Shown here: one piece after another, positions 36,361 to 46,946 of the stretch | How positions within the stretch are numbered: position 1 is the stretch's first letter | How the letters are laid out: every line of letters begins with the position of its first letter | NCBI GenBank assembly: GCA_037957365.1 | Contig: JARHVA010006310.1 | Location: forward strand, 820,001-884,000 | Reading direction: 5' to 3' | DNA: 64,000 nt | Source: Torreya grandis | Taxonomy: Eukaryota; Streptophyta; Pinopsida; Cupressales; Taxaceae | Translations under genes and position numbers: made by a program | Notes under the pieces: generated by a model | The model's input: the letters and a program-made list of their open reading frames with translations, nothing else | The model's database searches: none | Told to the model about the DNA's origin: nothing

Positions 36361-38020
36361 TGCCTATTTCCAAACATGTTTAGTAGAGGCCTCCTCAAAA
36401 GTAGATGGCTCAATGGAAGAAGTAGTAACAACCATTGCATAATTCACCTGTTTATGAGAACTCTTAGGACCTGATAATCCAACTTCATCTGTTGTCAAAT
36501 TAGAAAAAGTACTTTGAGCCCATTTTAGATACTTATTCAAAATATTAAAATTAGGAACACCAAAATTCTCATCATGTGCACCATTCAAAGGAAGACTTAT
36601 AGAATTTTCAACAATTTCTAAGTCATAAACTTTTGAACTAGTAGATGGAGAGGAAAGTGAAGGAATTTGAGTTTCATACCATAACCTTAAGGAATTTTCC
36701 CCATTAATCAAACCCTTATCCCTTTTTGAATTTTTCCTCTCTAGCCTATCAAGTTAAGAATCAATCTCTATAGTGTTTGTAGTCCCAAATTCATCAAATA
36801 CTACATCCCAACTCAATATGAATTTTTTTGTATCTTATGCAAGAAAATGATACCCATTTTTATTTATTGAATATCAAAGAAAGATGTATTTTTGACTTCA
36901 AAGTTCCAACTTAGTTGTATGTTTAGTGGGAACTAAAGTAGAACAAAGGCATCCAAAAAGTTTCAAGTGTTTAACTTTTATTTTAAACCCATACCAAGCC
37001 TCATATGGAGTTTGTCCCAAAAGAGCTACTACAGGGAATTTGTTTCTCAAATACACTGTAGTACTAATGGATTCTACCCAAAAATTATCATCAATATATT
37101 TATAGTGTAACGTAGCTTGAGATGTGACATCTAAGGTTCTATTCATTCATTCATTCAGATACTCCATTCTACTTTGGAGTGTAAGCATTACTATATTGTC
37201 GATGAATGCCATTTTCTCAATAATAATCTCAAAACTCATTCAAAGTATACTCATCACCATTGTTTGAGCAAAGAGTGGCTAAGTGTGACCCTATTTCTTT
37301 TTCAACTAAGTACAATAAATCAACAAACTTAGTAAAAACTTCTGATTTGTTTTTCATGAAAAATACCCAAGTCATCCTAAAAAATTATTAATAAACAACA
37401 CAAAATATCTACACCCACCATTGGATGAATTTTTCATGTCACATACATCACTATGAACTAACTGTAAACACCTTTTAGCTCACCATGAAGAGGTTTTGGG
37501 AATTTTTTCTTGATTTTGTTTACCCAAAACATATGATTCACAAAGAATACTATCTTTGCAAAAACTAGGCAATCCACTCACCATACCATATCTATAGAAG
37601 TCCACTAAAGAGTGAATATTCAAATGTCCAAAGTAGAGAGGCCATAACCACTATGTAGACATAGTACGTATACCTATTTCAACAACTGCTGCTAGTTCCA
37701 CTATGGGAGAAAGTACTTTACAATGCAATCTAACCAAGTTTCCATCTTCATATCTTGTATACATGGTTTTATAACCATCTTTCAGTGAATTGATATGGAT
37801 GAGCCCATTTTCAAGAAAAATTTAGATAACTTTTCTTTTGAATAGTTACCAAGGAAAGAAGATATTTCTGTAATGTGGGAACATACCAAACATTCTCCAA
37901 GTATTTTGTAGAACCATTAGGAAGAAGAATCTGAATAGACCCAAGTCCTAATGGAGTATGGATATACTTATCTACCAAATAAACTAGAGAGAGAGAAGCT
38001 TCTTTGAAATTCCAAAAGAA
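36361..38020 (-). pseudogene. C2 integrase and linker
   Basis: The minus-strand reading contains LQLVHSDVCD near 37440-37480 (first catalytic Asp of the DDE core), YFVLFINNF, then MNRTLDVTSQATLHYKYIDD and FPVVALLGQTPYEAWYG with HLKLFGCLCSTLVPTK (36898-37146), the typical copia integrase C-terminal landmarks. The segment 36364-36711 is the low-conservation linker to RT (Ser-rich, SLSSPSTSS). Many stops break it. Confidence 0.82.
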
Positions 38021-39118
38021 TTCTCACCTAAATGTCATGTGTTTGGTTGCTCCTGTATCTAAAACCCATATATTAGTGAACTCATCTCTAGCCTTATATT
38101 CCATATAATCAATGTGCCCCAGAATAGTGAATGCAAACTCATGAGTAACATTTATAGACTCATCATAATCATGGTCATCATGCTGAGCAAAGTTAGACTT
38201 AGTCATTTTTTGTGGCCTTTGTATTTTGTCAAAAGGGATTCTACACTGAGAGGCAATGTGACCAAATTTCCCACATCTATGACACTGAATGTCTAATCTA
38301 CCTCGACCTCTACCACTATAAGAGTTGTGACCACATCCTCTATCATTTGTCTTATTTTAATGATAATGGTTAGATTTTTATTTATTTAAATAACCTCTAC
38401 CTCTATTTTGGTATCTAACTCTTTTGTAACCTCATCCCCCTCTATAACTGTGTCCTTTATTGTTTTGATGCCCAGATGAAGATGAACTAGGCTTAGACTC
38501 TAAAACATGGGCTTCCTCTATTTTATTGGATTTATTGGGTAGAGAGAGGTCATGTTGGATGATCAACTCAACCAACTTGTCAAAAGTGATTCCTATGATC
38601 TTCTCAGAGACATGTAATATTTCTACAAAGTTCTTATAGGACATAGGGAGTCCTTTTAATGCAACAGTGACTATGAGATCATCATCTAATTTTCCAAACC
38701 CAACCTTAGTGTACTCAGTAGTGATATTTTTCAAGTTAGACAAATATTATCCCATATCCCTATCTTATAATGACAAAGTAAACAACTTCATGTGGATGTC
38801 TATCTTCTTATGCTTCGTTTTCTTATCATACAAATTAGACAATGTTTTACATGTAGTGTAACTATGAGGAGAATTTTCAATATGAACATAATTATCATGA
38901 GTACAACAAAATTTTATTAGTGATAAGGCCTTATAATCATGCAAATTGAGTATATCAAGTTTGTTCTATTCTGTTGGCAATGTGGGATTTTCATTCTTAA
39001 CAATATCCCATAACTCATTAAATACTAATGAAGCTTTCATCAAACTTTTTCAATCTGAATAATTAGAAATAATTAATATATCACCACCTGAAAGCAAGTT
39101 TTGAATCTTAGGCATCTT
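38021..39118 (-). pseudogene. C2 gag and protease
   Basis: Gag begins MPKIQNLLSGGDILI at ~39115 and contains LSNLKNITTEYTKVGFGKLD, VALKGLPMSYKNFVEIL (38432-38743) and an intact CCHC zinc knuckle CHRCGKFGHIASQC (about 38240-38282), preceded by a Gly/Arg/Tyr-rich stretch. The protease active site is WVLDTGATKHMT (38024-38206), DTG. These are the nucleocapsid and polyprotein-processing parts of the element. Stops break the frame between gag subregions. Confidence 0.88.
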
Positions 39119-40745
39119 GAAATGAATTCAAATGTTCAAAATAAGTGCAACAACTAAGATAAATAATACACACATACAAGTATAGCACTTTGCATGAGAC
39201 AATGCTTTTATCGGGTTTTTCACTTAACCTCCACATAGAGCAAAAAAAAAGTGTTTTTGAGGGGTTTTGCACTTAACCTCAGCATAAATCAATTTATTAC
39301 ACCCTTATTTCACAAAACTACATCCTTATTTCACCAAGATACACCCTTATTTCACCAAGATATACAAAAGCAAAAGATATCAACTTTCCATGCAAAATTT
39401 CAACAAGTATGCATGTTTTTACATTTTAATATGCCTTTTACAACTTGTAAAACATAAAAATAGTTCAAAAAGAGAATATTACTTTTCAAGAAAGCATATT
39501 CTTAAATAAAATTCTTCCAAAAAAGAATATTTGAACCTATGACCTCCTTATTACAAGCACCTCCCAAAATCTGTCTTTCCAAGTGCTCTATGAGCATTTA
39601 CAAGTTTATAAAGATAAAAATTTCTATATAAACTTAAAATTTTCTTATATTTTAATAAAAAAACATAATATTTGAGTATTTTCACGTGAAATTATTTTTG
39701 AAAGTGAAAACTCAAATCTTTTATTACCTAGTTTTCACCATGCAAAACCTAATTTAATCAATTTGTCATTTCTAATGCCATTCTAAGCTTTCTAATGCTA
39801 AATCTGATCTAAGAAAATATTAAACTCACCTGGCACTTCCTTAGACCATACAAAAACCTTGCAAGATTGAATCTTTCACCATTTGCCAATGTTTAAGAAT
39901 TTCAGAGAGGAATTTGACTAAGTATTGCTAAAGTTTTGATTTTCTAGGACATTAGAAGGCCATAATTATACAATTAATGGCTGTAAAAATCCAATTTTCA
40001 ACTTGAAATTTTTTTGAAATGGATTTGGAATGATTGTTTTATCTGTGGATCTCAACTAGCAATTCAAAAGCTTAATAGATGAAAGTTTGATACAAAAGGA
40101 AATAATTCTAGATACTCATAGGGATATCTAGAATAACCAGGCTATACATATGCTGATATTGTATTTAAATAAACAATTTGGGCTTTGAAAAACCTTTAAA
40201 ATGCTTATGGAGTGAAAATAGGATCTTTAGAACCTCAAAAATGGATCATAAGATCACATATTGAGCAGATTGATAGAAAGAAGTTTTGAAACCATTTATT
40301 AAATCCACAGAGATTTTTTTCAAATTTAAAAGGCTATACCAATGGATTTTAGGAAAATTTTAGGACTTTAAAAATAAATTTTGATCATTTGAAAGCATCA
40401 AAATTCAATATGGAGTGTTAAAAAAGGAGTTTTGAAACAATATCATGGAGCATGAAAGGCTTGTTCAATTAAAAGGCCATAGAAGACCATATGCAGGATT
40501 AATTATTTCAAATGGACATTAATCAATTCAAAAATATTTAAAAATTAAATAATTTAATAATTTTTCAAATTTTCAAAGTTAGACCAACCAAGGTTTATTG
40601 GACATGGCATACCTTATACTATTTAGAATGAGATTTCACATGAGACTTTCAATTTCATGTGAATTGTCTTTTCACCTTACCTTCTCCAAAATTCACCAAG
40701 CTTCCCATATTTACCATGCTTTCCAAAACCATGCTCTAATACTAC
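39119..40745 (-). other. C2 untranslated leader with primer-binding-like site
   Basis: About 1.6 kb of AT-rich sequence between gag and the 5' LTR without a conserved frame; rather long for a copia leader. At the LTR side the minus strand reads AGTATTAGAGCATGG (about 40730-40744), close to the initiator-Met-tRNA site TGGTATCAGAGCATGG used by many copia elements. Confidence 0.7.
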
Positions 40746-41124
40746 TGATAGTAATAAATCAAAATAGGTTGAATCTTGTGCCCACTAAGTGCGGGTCCAC
40801 AAACATTTTATTAATTACCAAAAACAAGTACATAGAAAGGGTGTCTTTACTCCATTAACCCTTTTACATGAAATAAACATTTATTTATAGGTTTTCACAC
40901 ACACCATTAAAAACCAACTAACCTATTAACTAACTATTATGAGAATTCTACCTGAAAGATGGTGCACATTATTAATTAACACAAACATGAAAACTACCCA
41001 AAAGTTAATCTAATTTATTTATGGGGGTGTGTTTATAAAATATGCATGCCCCATTTAAAATTATTAAATTAATCTAAAAATACAAAATATTAATCTAATT
41101 TAAGACTTTGGATAAGTCCTAACA
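40746..41124 (-). repeat. C2 5' LTR
   Basis: TGATAGTAATAAATC...AGTCCTAACA on the plus strand. The intact TG..CA ends define the element boundary. Confidence 0.93.
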
Positions 41125-41129
41125 TCAAG
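41125..41129. repeat. Right target site duplication of C2 (TCAAG)
   Basis: Matches 34499-34503 exactly and directly follows the LTR end AACA. Confidence 0.88.
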
Positions 41130-43130
41130 AAATATTGGTGCTTATTCTGCATATTCTACTAAATTTTAGTTTTGAGTGTCTTCTTGTTGCAAAGTTGGAA
41201 GGATTGAGATCATCTTTCAGAGATGACCCATTGAAGAGACTTGTTCCACCCTTAGGTATTCCTCAAAGAATAAAGAGACAAGTCTGGAAACCTATTAAAG
41301 GGTATATCTCAACTACCAAATGTTGTCTAGTTTTTAATAATATTGAGATCTTTGTTGACCCCCCCCATTATTAAAGACTATCACAACTCTTCTACTAATT
41401 CTAAAACACATAGTCTTATTTATTTTCTAGCTCCTTCTCAACCAGTTGAATCCCCTCTCAAATCTAATCCACTGAGTCCACCTCATTCACCCCTTCATAT
41501 CCCTTTTCCATTTGTTCTTGAACCTCTTATTGAACTAATCATGATTCATAGGGACCAAGAGGAGAATGCACACCCTGCATTTCACATTACTAGATTTAGA
41601 GCCATCAATTTTGATGAGATGGAAGGCTATCTTAATGAAGTTCCAAATGAAGTTAGGAAATACCTCCCAAAACTCCAAGGGAATAATGAAGTAGTGATTA
41701 GCATCCGAGGTCCTTTCAAAATATTATTTAAGATTATGAGGTTGAGTATGAGACTGTGTACATCAAGTTGTTTATGCACACTCTAGAGGAAGATGCTCAT
41801 GAATGGTTTAATTACCTTCTTATTAGATGCATTGATTCATGGGAAGAGATGCAATTTTTTTTTTAAATTCAATATGGTGCTAGGATTGATCTACCATTTC
41901 TCTTCATTGAATTTTAAAATATCAAGAAGAATCCTAATGAGTGTGTGTAGGACTTCAACACTTGATTCAACAAGACCATGATGCAACTATCCAAAAATAT
42001 CAAGCCCAACAACACAACATGCTTGATAAAATATTGTGATGACTTTTATAAGAAGAATATGTATTTTTTGAGGGAGAATGCTCCTGCTAACTTGTGTTCT
42101 GGGTTTAATATGGCCATCCAAATTAATAACAACATCAAGGCTGTGGGAAATCCCTTGAACAAGTGGGTTGATATGAAACTGTTCAATCTAGAAAAGATAT
42201 AGCTCATAAAGACAACCAACATGGAAGAAACTGTCAAAAATTTAGACTTTTCTATCAAATAAATGTCATATAAGTTGGATAGATCTGAAAAAGGGCTCCC
42301 TCAGGTGTCTAATAGCTATGAACGAGCTCCAAATCTGAATCAAGCATAAAGGGGGTTTGCCTTCCACCATAGAGATAATGATAACGAAAAGAGACTTGCA
42401 CATGAAGATAGAAAGAACATAAACCAAAATAGAGAGTCTATAAAGGAGGTGCCTGATCCTTTAAATGCCAAGGTAAATGCTGTGAATTATGATTTAGACA
42501 TTGATTGGTGTGATAAGTGCTTCCTACCATACCCTCCATGTGATACTGTTGAACAACTTGATAAAGATCTGAATGAACCTAAATATGCACCATCTGATTA
42601 TGAGATTTTTATGTTTGATTATCAAAGACCTTAGTGTAAATTGACTACTTGCACAAAATTTTAGATTGATACTATGTTTGATCACTTTTATAGCACTATC
42701 AAAATGGAGAGTCTCCTAACATTTGACTTTGCTTGTGATGTCAATGTGGCATAAGCATATAAATTAAACATTCATGATTTTGATCTCTTGCACTCCAAGA
42801 TGATCAATAAATATCCTTGGGAAAATCTATTAGTTGAGGACAGGTGGTTGTTTATTAGTGCAGTAGCTAACTAAAAAAAGATTACAACTTGATAAGTAGG
42901 CAATTAAGTGTTGCTCCTCAAGACATTGCACATGTAAATTCAAACGCAGGGAATGCAAGCAAGGAAGCAAAGAAAGTTAAAATAATCCTATAAGCTTCCA
43001 AGATAACACCTGTAACCCAAGTTTCTAATCCTAGTGGTTCTCTTTCTAAGAGAAAAAAAATTCCTATATTGTCTAGCATTCCTAATGGTGCAAATTTTAT
43101 AAACCTAACTCTGGCCACCAATAACCTCTA
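41130..43130 (+). pseudogene. G2 gag and following segment (Ty3/gypsy)
   Basis: After removal of C2 this continues the G2 leader. Gag is recognisable from VPNEVRKYLPKLQGNNEV (41640-41700), then in another frame YEVEYETVYIKLFMHTLEED and AHEWFNYLLIRCIDSWEEMQ (41735-41855), and KTMMQLSKNIKP further on. This pattern matches the gag core of plant Tat/Athila-like elements. A Cys-containing segment NYDLDIDWCDKCFLPYPPCD (42480-42545) lies where such elements carry a pre-protease motif. The last readable part, GSLSKRKKIPILSS (near 43040), ends at ~43130. No protease, RT or integrase of G2 follows. Confidence 0.72.
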
Positions 43131-44290
43131 ATCAGGCTTTTGGCCAGTTTCTACCCAAAATGCATAATTTGGCCTAAAAACACTAAAACACACTAAATGA
43201 TGTGAAAATAATATTTTTAAGTGCTGATTTTGGCTAGGGTATCCCTAAATGAGGCAATACAATTTATGGGCTAGTTAATTTTGATCAATTTATTTTGAGT
43301 TAAAATGCTAATTTTGCACCTAGGTGCTTTGGAGTGCTCTTTCATATCAAATATTTTACACAAGATATGTTCCTTTGTTATTTGTTTTTGGCAACATCCT
43401 AAATGGGAATATGGTTCCAACACATCTGACATCACCTTCTAATTCCAAATCTAGTCAAATTTTTTACCAATAACAAGATATTTTGATCAATTTGAGTAGT
43501 TTATGCATAAAGTGCTTAATCATGCTTAAGAGCTAATTAACCCAAAACAAAGCGTAATTAATAAATTCCATGGAAACATGTTGAATACTTATTTTTAGAA
43601 ATGAACATTGAATATCTGCATCATCAGGTGACCTCATTTCTTAAGAAGACATTGCTAGGCCGTAAATGCCAAAAACCTCAAGGTTAATGTCTCCCATGCC
43701 TCATAAATGCCTTCCATGATGCCCTCCATGCCTCTTAATTTCCCTTTCTTCCAATGTCATGATGAGGATAATTACAAATTTAATTATAAAAAATTAATTA
43801 ATCCTCAACCACACATATCAATCTTGAGATAGATGGTTCAAGTTGGTTCTAGACGTTTACAAAAATCTATAAATAGGAGGGCTCACCACATGAATTTTAA
43901 GACTTGATTATGCAAAGTTATAATGCACAAATGGTTCCAAAAGCTTCAAGAAACTAGTGTTACCATGCCAAATTGATTCCAATCCAAGCCAAGCCATAAC
44001 CCAAAGGTACCAAGGAGAGATGGAGGTAGCCAAACTTCCATTGCTAAGGACTTCATGAGCGCAAGCTAAGCAAGCCACTACAACAAGTATTTTAGAACAT
44101 CTAAAGAAGGTAAAATAGGGTTTATTTTACATTCTAGTTGTATGATTTATTCATGTTTATTAACTAAGATCTCCCTAGTGTCTAGGCCTAGAGATGCTAT
44201 GCTATTATGTGTTTCTTTCATTTTGTTTTCATTTTGGAACTAACATCATACTAACTGTCCTCTCTTGAGTCAAATTCCTAGATCACACAA
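43131..44290 (+). repeat. Candidate LTR of another element (possibly G3)
   Basis: A TATA box (43868) is followed ~420 bp later by a sequence ending CACACA and then TGGCACACCC, arranged like an LTR end and primer-binding site. No second copy lies in the window, so the call rests on this arrangement alone. It could be the 5' LTR of G3, whose gag starts 2.65 kb further on. Confidence 0.4.
43868..43877 (+). promoter_or_regulatory. Putative TATA box
   Basis: TCTATAAATAGGAGGGCTCACC is a close match to plant TATA-box promoters, with a plausible start site ~30 bp downstream in CTCACCACATG. Confidence 0.45.
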
Positions 44291-44307
44291 TGGCACACCC
44301 AGTAGGA
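44291..44307 (+). promoter_or_regulatory. Primer-binding-like site
   Basis: TGGCACACCCAGTAGGA resembles the TGGCGCACCCGGTGGGA-type junction found after LTRs of plant gypsy elements, with a few changes typical of old copies. Confidence 0.4.
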
Positions 44308-44409
44308 TTAGATGCATCTCACACCTAAAGAAGCTAATTTTACAACTCTAAAATATTTATTTGGACCTTTAAAACTCTTTCAAATTTATTTTCTAACTTT
44401 ATTTTGCCA

Positions 44410-44625
44410 TTTTTTATTTGCCATAGTTTTACATAGTAACTGACATCAACAAGTAAGACCAACATTGGTTGCATATATTAACTGACATCAGTTATCAAAA
44501 CCAGCCTCTATTATATACTTGTTGAGATGGTCATAGATGTATAACCGATGTTGGCTATATAACTAACATTGGTTAGCCAAATTAATTGTCTTTAGTTGTT
44601 TATAACCAATGTCAGTCATTGTGTT
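44410..44625. repeat. Cluster of inverted AACCRATGTTGG/CTGACATCAGTT motifs
   Basis: Seven or more copies of a 10-12-base motif in both orientations within ~200 bp, such as AACTGACATCAGTTAT, ATAACCGATGTTGGCTATAT and AACTAACATTGGTTAG. Adjacent pairs form imperfect palindromes. Confidence 0.7.
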
Positions 44626-46946
44626 TTTCTTAAAACACAAACCCAAGAGCTATTTTTCCAAAGTTCATTGTTTCAAACTAAAAAGAGCTTCAAATCTAAA
44701 TTACATGCTAACATTTTTGTTATAGGACCAAGCTTGGAATTTGACAAAAACATGGTTAGATCACCTTTTTCATGCTTAAAAATCAATTAGGAACCTTGTT
44801 TTGGTGTTTTAAAAAAAATTTAGATGTTTTTGATGAATGTTGTCAAAGTTCACAATCTTAAGACCAAGGGGTCAAATGAACAGCACCAAATCTTTCATTT
44901 GGACATAAAATTGAACACACTTGTCAATTTTTGTTTGCAATAGTTATTTCATTAAATTTTTATTTGTAAAAAAGAGGAATATTGCATGTATACTCTTCCA
45001 TTTGTCCCTTTTAGGGAACCCTTGGAATCAAAAGTGTTATTCCTATTGTAAATAGTCTATTCCAAGGCTTATAAAGAATATCATCTAAAGAAATCTCCAA
45101 AAACTAGTCAAAGGTTGGATGACCTTGAAAATGACCCTAAAGCCTTTCTATTAGTCTTTTATTTTCATGCAAACTTAGCTTGCAAGGGGGACTTCATCAC
45201 CTCCCACAAGTTCTTTAGGGAAGCTTTGACCTGGGGTTTCACCTCCTAACATTTTCTTCATTTGGCTCCTTTGGAGTTACACATGGGACATAGTGGCATT
45301 TTGGAAATCACACTACACTGAGCGAGTAGTAGGATGTAGTTGTTGCAAAAAAGACTAGACCTTTTTATAACAAACCAAGTGATACGGACCCAAAATCCGT
45401 GCTCTTATTTTGCATTTTTTGACATGAAAGTCATTGTGCAATTAATTCCCTTAGATCATTCAAAAACTTATTAGATCTTAGACAAATCCTCACTTGCCAT
45501 GAAATTATTATTGATGCAAGGTGTGCCTCAAAGTCCATATTGTAGTATTATCATTTGAGAGAATGGGGGGTGTAAAAACCCTACTATATATGCATTTTAT
45601 TTTGGATGAACACTTAAGATCCTCTCTAATGATATTTATTGATGGATTCTAATAATACCAATCAACCTTATCAGTTTAAGATATAAGAGAGATTAATTTG
45701 TTGGTCTTGTCCTAGATTAAAGTCATATTTGAAGTAATAACTTGGTGTAAACAAACAATCCAAACCAAATACATAGTCCTAATTTTCTTTTGAATAAAGA
45801 GGCATTATGCTACCCGCATGTTATCATTAATTTTCCTTATTCATAAGTTCATCAAAAGCTTGAGAGTCATATTATCCACTTTGGTGTAGTTATTCTATCC
45901 AATTGAGTCTAGACCTTTACCAAAGTTGTTTAAGTCCTTCACTTATAATATAAATTTTGAATTGCACCTTTAAAAGTTAATAGGGTTGATGTGTTAAGTG
46001 GGTTTGACATTTTCAGTAAAATTAAGGGAACTTAGGTTTAATTTCCAATTTGGGTTGAAGGCCGTTTAAGACTCATAATCATTGTCATCACTTGATAGAC
46101 TTAATCCATTTTGTGCTAAACACTTTCACTTTGATTTTATGCTCCACAACATTTTGAGTCAAGAAAAATAGCATTATGCTATCAAAATTATGGGAAATTA
46201 TCTATGCCTTAGAGAGTTTTTGAAACAAACTTTTTAGTCACACCTTTTGGGTAGTCTAGCATCATTATGCTGCCCAAAACATTTCAAATATTATTTCAAT
46301 AGAACCTCTTGCATAGAGTTCCAAATTTGTTCCTACATTTTCAGACTAATTCAAGTATACTTTTGTGATCCTTTGTATAAAGCACAATTATACCGTTCAC
46401 TTTTATCTATCTTATTTGTCAAAAGAACCAAGTTTTATACCATTATTTATGAGAAAATAAACTATTGTTAAAGTTCATTTTATTTCATATCTTATACCTA
46501 TTGTATCAAGTTCATGACCAATAATCAAATGCCTAGTGTTTTTTAGAAGTGTTTCAAATCTGTTAGATTAAAACTTTCATCTATTTTCAAAGTCTAGCTT
46601 TTGACACCGTTTGGCCAAGAGTCCTAACACATGCCTTATTTGAGCCTAGATTTTGATGCCATGTTTGGCCAAAAGACCTAACAACTTTTAAATTCCTAGA
46701 TTAAACTGATTTGAAACACTTTGACCTTAGAGTTTGACATTTGGATTTTTTGTCCTTTTACTTTCTTATCTTTGTGTGAATAGTGAAATTTTAGATACTT
46801 TGCACTAGCTTGTTTCCTCAAAAATCTTTGCATAAACCTTTTGATCCTTTACAAATCTAGACCAAGTTGAAACATCATCTGTTTTATATTTTTTCCTTTT
46901 TAGATTTTGTAAAACTCTTTGACCTTTTTATCACAAAGCATTGACT
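44626..46946. other. Non-coding stretch, possible long leader of G3
   Basis: No conserved reading frame. It contains a three-fold recurrence of AGCATTATGCTA-like words (45802, 46171, 46260) and a ~53-bp tandem pair (46595-46647, 46648-46685) sharing TTTGGCCAA and CCTAACA. Some gypsy groups have long leaders or an extra ORF ahead of gag, but I see no ORF here. Confidence 0.45.

Larger units (their letters stand above)
34504..41124 (-). mobile_element. Ty1/copia LTR retrotransposon C2, complete but degenerate
   Basis: Two LTRs (34504-34881, 40746-41124) of ~379 bp in direct orientation enclose gag, protease, integrase, RT and RNase H on the minus strand, and the 5-bp duplication TCAAG flanks the element. 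In element orientation the LTR starts TGTTAGGACTTATCC and ends TTACTATCA. A primer-binding-like site lies inside the right LTR and a polypurine tract (AGGGGGGTT on the minus strand) inside the left LTR. The order protease-integrase-RT-RNase H is diagnostic for Ty1/copia. It interrupts the leader of G2. LTRs differ at about 30 positions of 378 (hand count, ~8%), so the insertion is old. Confidence 0.93.

Noticed and set aside
41343..41786. Intact single gag ORF for G2 across 147 codons
   Set aside because: Homology to gag is in the part from about 41640 and then switches frame near 41735; the first half and last codons of the open frame do not look like gag.
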